NCBI RefSeq assembly: GCF_030067815.1
Contig: NZ_CP125968.1
Coordinates: 2,534,001 to 2,598,000 of the forward strand
Reading direction: 5' to 3'
Length of the DNA: 64,000 bases
DNA from: Sporosarcina thermotolerans
Lineage (GTDB): Bacteria; Bacillota; Bacilli; Bacillales_A; Planococcaceae
The notes below the pieces were generated by a model that was not told the DNA's origin, ran no database searches, and worked only from the letters and a program-made list of their open reading frames with translations. Position numbers and translations under genes: made by a program. Of this stretch, positions 24,415 to 34,331 are shown piece by piece. Each line of letters opens with the position of its first letter. Within the stretch, counting starts at the first letter, position 1.

Positions 24415-25728
24415 TTAATACAATGTAATACCCATTATTAATGCAACGATTAGTGCGAAAAAGATTGGCAATGTCATACTAATAAATGCATACTTAAAGG
24501 AATTTTTATGATTCAACCCCGCCAATGCGAACAATGATAAAACTGCTCCAGCATGTGGTAATCCAGTCAATACTGACGATGCAATTGCCGAAATTCGGTG
24601 CATCGCATCAGGATTCACTCCCATATCCAAATAAGACTGTGCAAATGCTTCCATCGCTATACCTAGTCCACCTGATGATGACCCTGTCATTGCTCCAAGT
24701 GAGGCTGAAGCAATTGTTAAACTAATTAATGGGTTTCCAGGAATCCCCAAAATGAAGTCTGAAATTAATTTGAACCCTGGTGCCATTGTAATAACAACAC
24801 CAAAAGCAACTGCTGCTGCTGTAAAGAAAATAGGTGTAATAGAACCATTTGCTCCTAGACTAAGTGCTGTTTTATGTGAAGGTATGAACGGATGAAACAA
24901 GATTGCCGCTGCAAGAATACCCGCTCCTAGCCCGATTAATACGATATTATCCACTTTCATTGCACTACCAGCAAAAATAATGATGATTAGTACAAGAATT
25001 GGTAAGATACTTACCAAGAAAGAGGGAATATTTTCTTTTAAAGCAAGTGACTCTTCTTTTGCATCTTCGTAAGGGGCAAATGTATTACCAGCTGCAATGC
25101 TTTTTTTCATCGCATATCTCATATACATAATTCCCACAATGATTGCGACTAGTGATGCGACAATCCCCATCAACGGTGCTGCCGTTAGTGTCGTCCCTAA
25201 GTAATTCGTTGGGACAACGTTTTGAATGGATGGTGTGCCTGGCAACATCGTCATAGTGAATGTTCCAATACCTATAAATATTGGAATAACGACTAAATTC
25301 CATGCGATATTCAACTCTTTAAATAATGGTTTCGCTAATGGTATAACAACAAACAAGACGACAAACAAACTAATTCCGCCGAATGTTAAAATTGCACTAA
25401 TTATTAAGATTGCAACCAATACAGAAAAAGGTTTTTTCGTTCCTGTTATGGATAATACTTTTTGTGCAATGGCTTGTGCTGCTCCACTTTTCTCAATATA
25501 CTGTGCTAAAATTGCCCCTAATAAAAACACTCCAAAAAAACTGATTAAAAAACCAGATAAACCTGTCATAAATGAACTTTCATTTCCTATTAAAGAAGGA
25601 AAGAAATCCATTCCATTTGTAACAATTACAACTATTGCAGCAAGTGGTGCTATGAAAACGATGCTAAAACCTTTCATAGCTAGAATGACGATTAAAGCAA
25701 TCGCAATTAGTATACCGATTGTACCCAT
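24415..25728 (-). CDS. GntP family permease, probable 3-hydroxybutyrate transporter
   Basis: This 437-residue protein has about twelve membrane helices. It shows the GntP-family pattern: an IAIALIVILAMKGFSIVFIA start, the FGGISLFVVLFVVIPLA segment, and GSSSGGLGIAMEAF near residue 355. It imports a carboxylate by cation symport. Pairing with bdhA points to 3-hydroxybutyrate rather than gluconate. It is the first gene of the gntP-bdhA operon, with an AAAGGAG site. Confidence 0.88.
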   Translation of the reverse strand: MGTIGILIAIALIVILAMKGFSIVFIAPLAAIVVIVTNGMDFFPSLIGNESSFMTGLSGFLISFFGVFLLGAILAQYIEKSGAAQAIAQKVLSITGTKKPFSVLVAILIISAILTFGGISLFVVLFVVIPLAKPLFKELNIAWNLVVIPIFIGIGTFTMTMLPGTPSIQNVVPTNYLGTTLTAAPLMGIVASLVAIIVGIMYMRYAMKKSIAAGNTFAPYEDAKEESLALKENIPSFLVSILPILVLIIIIFAGSAMKVDNIVLIGLGAGILAAAILFHPFIPSHKTALSLGANGSITPIFFTAAAVAFGVVITMAPGFKLISDFILGIPGNPLISLTIASASLGAMTGSSSGGLGIAMEAFAQSYLDMGVNPDAMHRISAIASSVLTGLPHAGAVLSLFALAGLNHKNSFKYAFISMTLPIFFALIVALIMGITLY

Positions 25729-26003
25729 ATGCTGTTTTCTCCTTTTTAACTAATTTTTGTGCTGTTAAAAATCATATCCGATGGGGAAAGATTGTACTGG
25801 GTTCATCATGTATCACCCAGATGGATATATGTCAGCGCAGATGATAAGCCGAGGGCGACCAGCCTACTATTGGGGTTTTGTGGAATTCCCATAAAAAAAC
25901 CAACATTTATTTGCGCATTCCCAGTATAGACCCAAAAACTTTATAATAAAAATAGATATATTTAATAACATTCATCAATCAAATTTATAAATGAGGTGAT
26001 CGT

Positions 26004-26899
26004 ATGGACTTTAGACAACTTCACTATTTTTCTCAAATCGTTAAACATGGCAGTTTTTCAAAAGCAGCTAAGCAACTTTTTGTTTCCCAGCCCACAATCA
26101 GTAATGTAGTAAAAGAACTTGAGAGTGAACTGGGTTCAAAACTTTTCAACCGTTCAACAAGAAAAATTGAATTGACTGACACTGGACGTCTTCTGTATCA
26201 GTACAGTGAGAACTTGTCCCGATCTTTGCTCCATTTCCAGGAGGAATTAAATGATATAAAAAGTGGAGTGAAAGGCCAAATAAAAATGGGGGTATTTACA
26301 TCAGTAGGAACTGAAATCCTAACGGAAATCATGACGGAATTTTATCAACTATATCCTGAAATTAACATCACCTTCGTTGAAGATAGTGCAGCCAACTTAA
26401 AAGAATTCTTGTTTCAGGGAGAACTTGATTTAGTTGTAGTGAGTTTGCCCACGAACGAAGAATTTGAGACCATCCCTTTCTTAAAAGGGGACCTACGACT
26501 ATTAGTTCATGAAAGACATCAACTTGCAAATAAGGAGAGCATAAAGTGGGATGAATTAAAAGAGGAAAAATACATCATGTTCCGTGAGGAATTCTCTGTT
26601 TACCAAATGATCATGTGGGAAGCCAAGAGGTTGGGCTTTCAACCTGAAATAATTTGCACGACTTCCCAATGGAAGTTCATTTTAGAACTTGTGTCATTTA
26701 ATCTCGGGATTGCTATTCTACCGCAAAGTACACTAACTATAATTATGGTCAAACATAAAGGGATTAATGTATTACCACTTGTTGACCCTGAAGTAACTTG
26801 GGAAATAGGCATCGGCTGGAAAAAGACAGCTACGTTTCACTTCCTACACAAAAATGGATCAGTTTTCTAAAGGAAAAATTGTTTCAAAAATCACAGTAA
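26004..26899 (+). CDS. LysR-family transcriptional regulator, C-terminal frameshift
   Basis: The N-terminal winged helix (MDFRQLHYFSQIVKHGSFSK, then QLFVSQPTISNVVKELE) is followed by a substrate-binding domain. The frame ends early at 26870, but losing one A in the run at 26820-26824 is the simplest explanation: the other frame continues DSYVSLPTQKWISFLKEKL to TAA at 26899, the normal LysR ending (about 297 residues). It is divergent from gntP-bdhA across a 275-bp gap, the classic LysR position, so it likely controls those genes. Confidence 0.88.
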
Positions 26900-27291
26900 T
26901 AAAGACATGCTATTTAAAGACAAAGCTTTAAATATATATACATTTCTATTATAGAACAGTCAAATTCGTCTACCATGTGTAAAGCCAATTAAACAATTGA
27001 AACAACAATTTGAAACAACAATAATGCCCCACGAAGATATATTCTCCATGAGGCAATTCAGAATTATATTCGACCAACAATATTCAAATTACGGTCCCTA
27101 AAAATGCGGAATAAATAAGAATGAACATGTTCAGGCCTGTAGCGGATGATTCCTGTTGCTGCGGCAAGCGTGGCTCCGATGACAATAACAAAACCATATG
27201 AAAGGGTAATTGGGAAAAAGTATAACCAAAAAACAAATAATGACCATAAACGCTTTGGTATCAACGTTTATGGTCACTTCTATAACTTCTA
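26900..27291. other. Mostly non-coding stretch; weak ORF and two hairpins
   Basis: A 66-codon minus-strand frame (27064-27264) encodes a plausible membrane helix pair, but it begins inside the tRNA terminator loop without a ribosome site, so it is more likely a gene remnant. A TGCCCCA/TGAGGCA hairpin at about 27024-27054 lies beyond its end. Nothing else is visible. Confidence 0.4.
27242..27275 (-). terminator. Terminator of tRNA-Arg
   Basis: A perfect 11-bp stem (GACCATAAACG and its complement) lies 17 bases after the tRNA 3' end, followed by a T-rich tract on the minus strand. Confidence 0.8.
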
Positions 27292-27364
27292 CGTCCCAGG
27301 CAGGAATCGAACCTGCGACCTACAGCTTAGGAGGCTGCCGCTCTATCCCCTGAGCTACTGAGAC
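27292..27364 (-). tRNA. tRNA-Arg (anticodon CCT)
   Basis: A 73-nt cloverleaf: acceptor GTCTCAG/CTGGGAC, D-arm GCTC..GAGC, anticodon stem GCAGC/GCTGT around loop CTCCTAA (anticodon CCT), and T-arm with GGTTCGATTCC. The CCA end is not encoded. Confidence 0.95.
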
Positions 27365-27490
27365 AAAAATAAAGTACCTTTCTATTATAAAGAAATCGGC
27401 CTTAAAGGGCAATATAAATGTTTGAAACAGGTATGGATACCAGGTAAAAGAACCATATTAAGTGCGAATGCACTCAGGAGGAATTCAAAA

Positions 27491-28348
27491 ATGGAAATGG
27501 AAAGAAGTTCATCAACGGAAAGATTTCAACCGTTTACATCCGTTACAAACGGCATTGGACTTGAAATGGCACCTGATATATATTGCTTTACGGTTCAAAT
27601 CGTCAATGTCGTATTTTACGGTATAGCTGGCAAAGGAAATGATTGGGTCCTCATTGATGCGGGAATGCCAAAATCTGCTTCGATGATTAAAAAGGAAGCA
27701 GAAAAACGGTTTGGAGAAGGCAACCCACCAAAGGCAATTATCTTAACGCATGCCCATTTTGACCATATCGGTGCATTGATTGATCTATTGGAAGTTTGGG
27801 ATGTCCCTGTATATGCACATTCACTGGAACTTCCATATATAACTGGACAAAAAAACTATCCGAAACCTGACACATCAGTAGAGGGAGGAATGGTAGCTAA
27901 AATGTCGTTCATGTTCCCGAATGAAGCTATTGACATCGGGACAAAAGCGCATGCGCTATCGGATGATCATACGATTCCGTTTATGCCGGATTGGAAATGG
28001 ATTCATACACCGGGTCACTCGGAAGGACATATTTCGATGTTCAGAAATGAAGACCATGCAATGATTGTTGGTGATGCATTTGTGACGGTAAAACAAGACG
28101 AGCTATACAAAGTATTCACTCAGGAAAAGGAAGTAAACGGACCCCCGCGATACTTAACCCCCGACTGGGAAACTTCAGAGCAATCCGTAAATATATTAAA
28201 AGCACTAAATCCCAAAATAGCAGTTACTGGGCATGGTGTGCCTGGAGAAGGACATTGGTTGGCGGATGGATTAGAAAAATTAGTCTCCGACTTTAATTCC
28301 ATCGCAGTACCGGAATACGGGAAATTTGTAGATGATCAGCTACATTAA
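27491..28348 (+). CDS. MBL-fold metallo-hydrolase
   Basis: The start at 27491 (after AGGAGGAATTC) is preferred over an upstream start at 27422. The product of about 285 residues has the metal-binding HAHFDH motif (87-92), a second-site histidine in HTPGHSEGH, an aspartate in VGDAF, and a GHGVPG motif late in the protein. These are full zinc ligands for a metallo-beta-lactamase-fold hydrolase of the glyoxalase-II/YflN-like type. The substrate is unknown. The next small gene overlaps its stop. Confidence 0.88.
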   Translation: MEMERSSSTERFQPFTSVTNGIGLEMAPDIYCFTVQIVNVVFYGIAGKGNDWVLIDAGMPKSASMIKKEAEKRFGEGNPPKAIILTHAHFDHIGALIDLLEVWDVPVYAHSLELPYITGQKNYPKPDTSVEGGMVAKMSFMFPNEAIDIGTKAHALSDDHTIPFMPDWKWIHTPGHSEGHISMFRNEDHAMIVGDAFVTVKQDELYKVFTQEKEVNGPPRYLTPDWETSEQSVNILKALNPKIAVTGHGVPGEGHWLADGLEKLVSDFNSIAVPEYGKFVDDQLH

Positions 28349-28545
28349 TGAAAGTTAGGGTGGTAAATGATATGGACCATGTTGAAAAGGAAATTACGAA
28401 ACGAAATCAAATCGCAAAAAGAAATGAAATGTACGAAGAAGTCGCCCATGAATTTGCATCCCTTGGAGAATATAGGAATGCAGTATTAAATGTCTATAAG
28501 AAAACAATGCAGAAACAAAACGAGAAAGATAAACCGACATTATGA
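28348..28545 (+). CDS. Small hypothetical protein coupled to the MBL gene
   Basis: The TAATG overlap with the preceding stop implies translational coupling; an ATG at 28372, nine bases after GGTGG, is an alternative start. The product of about 57-65 residues is charged and helical (HVEKEITKRNQIAKRNEMYE), without a membrane segment. No family recognised. Confidence 0.55.
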   Translation: MKVRVVNDMDHVEKEITKRNQIAKRNEMYEEVAHEFASLGEYRNAVLNVYKKTMQKQNEKDKPTL

Positions 28546-28578
28546 AAGGGCGTCCAGCGAATTTCGCTGGATGCCCTT

Positions 28579-29306
28579 TCAGTCGTCATCTCCATATAAT
28601 CGTTTATCTGTACTGGATTGCACGCCTACCCCGACACGTTTATTCAAAGTATTTTTCCAGCTGATTGCCAGCCATTCACAAGCCGCAAGCGCTGCCGCTT
28701 TTTCTTTGTTTTCCCTATCAACATGCATCACATGATTACAATTTTCAATTGTCCATTCAGGAGCCGGTCGATCCACTAATTTCGGCTTCTGCCCATCGGA
28801 GATGTATCCTTCTTTAAGAACGCGGAAATACCAACCGGTCTTCCCCGAATCTTGAATAAGTAACGAAAGATCCTTTCTTCTAAATCTACGCGCAGGTTTC
28901 CAGCAAGGTTGTCTTGGTTGCGAAACTTGAATAACGACTTCACCTATCTCATAAATATCGCCAATGCAAACTTCGTCTTCCAACATGTTCGCGAGTGTTA
29001 GGTTCTCACCCATTCCCCCTGCTTTCATTGCAGTCAAGTCAAATTCATCATGAAAATATCCATAATGTTCACTCGGATAAGCGAATATAGCTTTTTCTGG
29101 ACCACCATGATTCTTTGTGTCTGCTTGGCCGTCACCATCCAAACCATTTTTTCCAACCCAAACGCGCCCGGTTACAGGTTTTTTAAAAATAGCACTTTCC
29201 ATTCTTTATCCATATAATTTGCGGCATTTTTATCGCCGACTGTTTGTGGCTTTCCAACGAATATTTCTTTAATGATCTTCTCCAAAAAATCCCTCTTTCT
29301 CTCCAT
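28579..29306 (-). CDS. MOSC-domain protein (YiiM-like), frameshifted
   Basis: The N-terminal frame (EKIIKEIFVGKPQTVGDKNA) and the main frame (SAIFKKPVTGRVWVGKNGLD, then GDGQADTKNHGGPEKAIFAY) are joined after restoring one A at about 29196. The conserved cysteine lies in SQPRQPCWKPARRF. MOSC proteins of this type bind molybdenum cofactor and carry sulfur or reduce N-hydroxylated compounds. Start candidates are ATG 29306 or TTG 29285 (after AAAGAGGGA). The corrected length is about 240 residues, normal for the family. Confidence 0.85.
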
Positions 29307-29365
29307 AATGCCTTGCGAAGATAATAAGAAAACTTGCATTGCAATGAAAAGCAATGCAAGTATTA

Positions 29366-30004
29366 TTAAAAGAATGGTAATGTTAATGCGATAATTATTA
29401 TGATTATAACAACCAAAATAATTATTGGCAATACAACAACTAATATGGCCTTCCCTATAGAAAATCTATGAACTTCTGAAATTGCAGCAATTAGAGCGAC
29501 TAACGACCAACCCCCAATTGTCAAATTGCCAAGCAATGAAATGAATAGCCAAGCAAAGTGTCCTAATGTAAAGTCATAGTCACTCATAAAATTGCCTTGC
29601 CCTAAAATGATTAGATCCGGAATCCATATTAGTCCGCCTAATACTAAGATGATTCCTGAAACCGCATAGGCAGATTTCGTTTGAGAAAAAGTCCCAGATC
29701 CCCTGAACATCCTTGAAATCATATGGTATAAACCAGATGCAACATATAAACCAAGGATTCCTAATAGTGGTCCTGCAATCAGCGAGACTAAAAGGATTGT
29801 ACCTAAGCTCCATATATCGCCAAGATCATTGCTCATTGCTTGATCAAGAAAATGAACAAGTCCAGCCAGGACAGCAATCATAATAATAAAACTCTCGGGC
29901 TTATATTCACTAACATACTGCACAGTTTTTCTTGGATGAAGCCAAACAGATGTCCACGGATTTAGTTTCGGCTCTACATTTTTTTCGTCTTCAATATTCA
30001 GCAT
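29366..30004 (-). CDS. YIP1 family membrane protein
   Basis: This 212-residue protein has a cytoplasmic start with NPWTSVWLHPRKTVQYV, the typical opening of bacterial YIP1-domain proteins, followed by five helices (about 42-58, 68-92, 113-132, 145-175, 180-210). Function in bacteria is unknown. Array A of 20-bp repeats lies directly upstream. Confidence 0.8.
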   Translation of the reverse strand: MLNIEDEKNVEPKLNPWTSVWLHPRKTVQYVSEYKPESFIIMIAVLAGLVHFLDQAMSNDLGDIWSLGTILLVSLIAGPLLGILGLYVASGLYHMISRMFRGSGTFSQTKSAYAVSGIILVLGGLIWIPDLIILGQGNFMSDYDFTLGHFAWLFISLLGNLTIGGWSLVALIAAISEVHRFSIGKAILVVVLPIIILVVIIIIIIALTLPFF

Positions 30005-30095
30005 AATACCCCTCTCTCTATTTTTACTTCGTTTCTCTAACTAAGATACGTATAGATATTAACAAAGTTTCAAATAGTTTTAGAGAGTGTTAGCA

Positions 30096-30275
30096 AATGA
30101 GCGGTTCGCGGAATTAATGAGCGCTTTTACAAATAAACGAGCGGTTTCCAGGATAAACGAGCGCTTTTGTAAATTAACGAGCGGATATCAAGATAAACGA
30201 GCGGATAACGAAATAAACGAGCGGTTCCCAAGATAAACGAACGCCCGTGCAAATTAACGAGCGCCCACTAAAGAT
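30096..30275. repeat. Array A: nine units at exactly 20-bp period (core AAACGAGCG)
   Basis: The consensus is a 12-base core (AWWAACGAGCGS, loosely) plus about eight variable bases, repeated every 20 bases from about 30096 to 30270 without an indel. The terminal units are degenerate (AATGAGCG at the left, AACGAACG internally). It lies between the end of the DUF1641 gene and the start of the YIP1 gene. The spacers are too short and the core too small for CRISPR. Confidence 0.85.
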
Positions 30276-30280
30276 TTGAA

Positions 30281-30760
30281 TTAATCTTCCAGTCCCTTCC
30301 CCATCCCTTTTAGGAAATCCAGACCATATTTCACTGCCCGATTAATATTTGGATCATTTAGAGCAGTCATCACTTTTAAGATGGATACTTTATCCCCATT
30401 CCCTTTGTATAATTCAGCCTCTTCAATCCCGTGTGCGATTGCTTTTTTCAAACTCTCGGTAACCTCCGGGTTTATCGATGTTAAGATCCCCGCTGTATTC
30501 ATTAAATTATTGATTAAATTCGTCATCGGTTCACGGGATGCTTGATTCACAGCGATTCCCATTAGATCATCCTTCGCCTTTACCATTGCATTAATAGCAT
30601 CAAGCACTCCCGCTTTATCCAGTTCCGCCGTAAGTTCTAGAATTTTATTCAAAGACTGCTGCTGTTCAGCAATTAAAGTTTGGAGTTCGTTCAATTTTTC
30701 TTGTTGCTGCTCTTCCTGCGTTAGTTGTTTTCTTTGAATGGATGTAATCGGTGCCGCCAT
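30281..30760 (-). CDS. DUF1641 protein (YrhD-like), formate dehydrogenase partner
   Basis: The ATG at 30760 follows GAGAGAGGGTGA; a GTG nine bases earlier overlaps that site. The product of about 159 residues opens with a coiled coil (EEQQQEKLNELQTLIAEQQQ) and ends with the DUF1641 helical pattern (DPNINRAVKYGLDFLKGMGK). It lies directly after fdhF, as in Bacillus yrhE-yrhD. It is presumed to be an accessory subunit or chaperone of the enzyme. Confidence 0.85.
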   Translation of the reverse strand: MAAPITSIQRKQLTQEEQQQEKLNELQTLIAEQQQSLNKILELTAELDKAGVLDAINAMVKAKDDLMGIAVNQASREPMTNLINNLMNTAGILTSINPEVTESLKKAIAHGIEEAELYKGNGDKVSILKVMTALNDPNINRAVKYGLDFLKGMGKGLED

Positions 30761-30765
30761 TTTTG

Positions 30766-33701
30766 TCACCCTCTCTCCGGTTGATCTGTCAGATGCTCAT
30801 AGCCGGGACGTTCCCATTTCCGTTCTACTTCGACACCATCTTGAGGGTACCGCTTTTTATTCCGATGATTATTGGCCGGCAACGGATTGTCGCCTTCCTT
30901 CCTCAATACTTCCATGCGCACTTTCGTTTGCTTGTAAGCTGGTGTATTCGTTCTCTGATCAACCGCTGGACCTGTTAGGAAGTTGATGGCCGATTCTTTT
31001 TTCACAGAGTTCATCGGTAAGAACAGCTCATTACCTTTTACGCGGTCCGTCACTAATACAGGTAATCTTAGTGCCCCGTGCGGAGATACGAGTCGGACGA
31101 GAGATCCGCTTAGACTCCACGCTCTTTGGCAAGTTCAGGGGAGACTTCGACAAATATTTCTGGCACTTTCGACTGGATACCATCCGATTTATTCGTCAGA
31201 TTCCCTTCATGGAAGTGTTCAAGTAATCGTCCGTTATTAATATGCAAGTCGAACTCCGCAGGATATTCAACAGGTTCCACCCAATCTGATAGTGCAAATC
31301 TTGCTTTACCATCAGGGAAATTGAAGCCATCCACATAAAGTAATGGTGTACTTGACCCGTCGAGACTTCCCCATAAAAAGCTATCCCAGTTTTCCATATT
31401 GCTGTAATCGGCTTGACCGAATAAAGGTGATAGACTTGCCATTTCCGCAAAGATTTCTCTTGGTCCTGCAAAGTTCCAATCTGCTCCCAACCTGGTTGCG
31501 ATTTCCTGAACGATCCACCAATCTGCCTTTGAATCACCCAATTCCGGCAATGCTTTGTATAGACGCTGCACTCTTCTTTCCGTATTCGTGAATGTGCCAT
31601 CTTTTTCTAAGGAAGGCACCGCTGGCAGAATGACATCGGCATACCTCGCAGTCCTTGAGAAGAAAATATCTTGGACGACTAAGAAGTCCAATTTCGATAT
31701 TACATCATGGACATAGTTTGAATTCGAGTCTACTAACGCCATATCTTCCCCTACGATATACATCGCTTTCATAATGCCATCGTCAACGGCATGCAGCATT
31801 TGAATATTATCCATTCCTGGCTTGTCGTCAATTGCAACTCCATATGCTCGCTCGAATTTTGTGCGTGCTGCGTCATCCGTGACATGCTGATATCCAGGCA
31901 ACCATCCTGGAAGAGTCCCCATATCGCATGCTCCTTGGACGTTGTTATGACCCCTAAGTGGATACGCACCAGCACCTGGTCTACGGTAATTGCCCGTCGC
32001 AAGAAGTAGATTTGAAATAGCTGCAGAAGTATCGGATCCACCTGTATTTTGGGTAACGCCCATCCCCCATAAAATACATGTTCCATCAGCATCACGGATC
32101 ATTTCAGCCGTCTGGATCAACTTTTCTTTAGAAACGCCTGTTACATGTTGGGCGTATTCAAGTGTATATTTTTTCAACACTTCTTTAAAATCATCAAAAT
32201 GATGGACATTTTCTTGGATGAATGCAGCGTCGTGCCACCCTTGGTCAATCATATATTTTGTAACTGCCATTAGCCACACTTGGTCTGTTCCTTGTTTCGG
32301 ACTAATGAATATATCCGATCGTTCTGCCATTTCATGCTTACGCAAATCAGCTACGATCAACTTCTGACCATGCAACTTATGGGCACGTTTTACGCGTGTC
32401 GCTAAAACCGGATGGCCTTCTGCAGGATTCGCACCGATAATAATGACGAGTCCTGCTTTTGCAATATCCTTAATTGTACCTGCGTCTCCACCCATACCGA
32501 CTGTCCTAAACAACCCGTCAGTTGCAGGTGACTGGCAGTAGCGAGAGCAGTTATCAACATTATTTGTCTTGAAAACTTGTCTAGCCAGTTTTTGAATTAC
32601 ATAATTTTCTTCGTTCGTTATTTTAGAAGATGAAATGACGCCGACACTGTCTTTGCCATGTTTTTTATGGATCGATCCCAGACGATCTGCAACAAGATCC
32701 AATGCCTCTTTCCACGTAGCTTCCACGAACGTTTCGCCTTTTCGAATAAGGGGTGTTGTCAATCGTTCTTCGCTATTGACGAAATCCCATCCGAATTTCC
32801 CTTTCACGCATGTTGAGATCGCATTAACTGGGGCATCGGAAACTGGTTGAATTTTCAGGATTTCGCGGTCCTTCGTCCATACTTCGAATGAACAGCCTAC
32901 ACCACAGAACGTACAAACTGTTTTCGTCTTTTTAGTCCTTGTATCACGCATCGCAGCTTCCGCGTCGGAAATCGCCATGATTCCGCTATAACCGGGCTCT
33001 ACGTTTTTAACAAGATCAATCATCGGTGTCAAAATTTCCTCTTTTATGTCCGTCATAAATCCTGCTTCACCCAACATCGATTTTTCCATCAATGCATTAC
33101 ATGGGCAAACCGTTACGCAATGGCCGCAGCCGACACAAGAGGATTCATTAATCTTGGCGCCGCCATCCCAAAGGACTATCGGACGGTCTCGTTCCCAATC
33201 GATGCTTAGTGTTTCATTGACCTGCAGATTTTGACAGGCTTCCACACATTGTCCGCAAGCGATACATTGGTTTGGATCGTATCGATAAAACGGATGCGTG
33301 AAATCGACACTGTCTTTTGTGCATTTTGGCTCGTACGGATACTTCTGTTCCTCGATTCCCATCATATCGACAGTGTTATGTATTTTGCAGTTTCCGTTGT
33401 TGTTATCACAAACTGTGCAATATAACAGATGATTTTCAAGGATACGATCCATCGCTTCTGTTTGCGCTTCTTTGGCGCGTGTTGAAGATAGCTGCACATC
33501 CATCCCGTGTTCTGCTTTTGTTGAACAAGCGCGGACGAGGCGACCATTCACTTCTACGATGCACGTATCACATGTCTCAATCGGATCTACTTCAGGAAAG
33601 TAACAAATTTGCGGATGGTCGATTTTTAATTCATTGATCACTTGTAATACAGTCGTGCCTTCTGAGTACGGGTATGCTGTCCCATTAATTTTAATCGACA
33701 A
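30766..33701 (-). CDS. fdhF: Formate dehydrogenase alpha subunit (Mo-bisMGD, FdhF/YrhE type), frameshifted
   Basis: The TTG start lies eight bases after AGGAGG. Domains in order: 2Fe-2S ferredoxin (CYFPEVDPIETCDTC and ACSTK), an NADH-G-type 4Fe-4S segment (HLLYCTVCDNNNGNCKIH), two 4Fe-4S clusters (CIACGQCVEAC, CVGCGHCVTVC), and the molybdopterin part (CTFCGVGCSFEV; active-site Cys in NCSRYCQSPATDG). The frame stops at 31110 but resumes one base later (SGSLVRLVSPHGALRLPVLV) to TGA at 30766, giving about 978 residues, the usual length. It oxidises formate to CO2 in the cytoplasm. Confidence 0.92.
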
Positions 33702-33722
33702 TGTAAGCGCCTCCTTTTTGTA

Positions 33723-33800
33723 ATAAAAAAACCACCATAACCAAATAAACCTGCTGTAGAGGTGTCTTTGAATTATGGTGGAATAGTCTAATAGCAGGGC
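33723..33800 (-). promoter_or_regulatory. fdhF leader with terminator and competing stem (attenuator candidate)
   Basis: On the minus strand CCACCATAA pairs with TTATGGTGG, followed by seven Ts, just before the fdhF ribosome site. A second pair, CCTGCT/AGCAGG (33793-33798 with 33750-33755), interleaves with it, so both stems cannot form together as simple hairpins. This layout suggests transcription attenuation. No known riboswitch consensus was recognised. Confidence 0.5.
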
Positions 33801-33968
33801 TTGCTAAATAACCAATCCAACTATAAAGTGAGATTATAATATCGATGCAGTCACATACGCCGATATCATACTTACTTAATAGTATAGATTATAACAAACT
33901 ATTATACAATCGATTTTTCGGTAAATTGCAAGATAATTCACCATTGCATTAAAAAGGAGAGTTTGATA

Positions 33969-34316
33969 ATGTCAAAAAAAATACATGACTTCAATGCCAT
34001 CATCCGAAAACTAAGGAAAGATCTTTTCGGAAAAGGACCAGATAGAATACATACTATTTTCGTAGATAATATGGCGATTTCAACCCTATACGGTAATTTG
34101 ACGCCTACTGAAAAGTTCATTGCTGGAAAATCCGATGGAAAAGAGATGGTACATTTGGCGAGAACGAAAATGATTCAAGAAGTGTATGATATAGCACCGC
34201 CAGATGGACTTGAAGAATTGGTAGGTGCGAAATTTGTTCATCTTTTTTCAGACATAAAATTGGAAGATGATATTGCGGTATCTGTATTCATGTTCGACAA
34301 ACCTATTGATGAATGA
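33969..34316 (+). CDS. DUF2294 family protein
   Basis: The ATG at 33969 follows AAAAGGAGAG; a TTG two codons earlier is less likely. The 115-residue protein matches DUF2294 (IRKLRKDLFGKGPDRIHTIF, LTPTEKFIAG, GAKFVHLFSDIKLEDDIAVS). DUF2294 genes are often placed beside Bacillales formate dehydrogenases. The role is unknown; it is cytoplasmic. It is the first gene of the DUF2294-fdhD set, divergent from fdhF. Confidence 0.85.
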   Translation: MSKKIHDFNAIIRKLRKDLFGKGPDRIHTIFVDNMAISTLYGNLTPTEKFIAGKSDGKEMVHLARTKMIQEVYDIAPPDGLEELVGAKFVHLFSDIKLEDDIAVSVFMFDKPIDE

Positions 34317-34331
34317 GAAAGGAGAAAAAAT

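Noticed and set aside
25729-26003. Sigma-54 promoter upstream of gntP
   Set aside because: No GG-N10-GC pair at -24/-12 was found; a LysR-controlled SigA promoter is more likely.
27064-27264. 66-residue membrane protein gene
   Set aside because: It begins inside the tRNA terminator loop with no ribosome site; it may be a gene remnant but cannot be supported as a gene.
30096-30275. CRISPR array
   Set aside because: The core is only about 9-12 bases, the filler about 8, and there are no cas genes. CRISPR repeats and spacers are each over 20 bases.
33702-33960. Known riboswitch (ZTP, THF or Moco) before fdhF
   Set aside because: None of their conserved cores could be recognised; only the terminator and the competing stem are visible.
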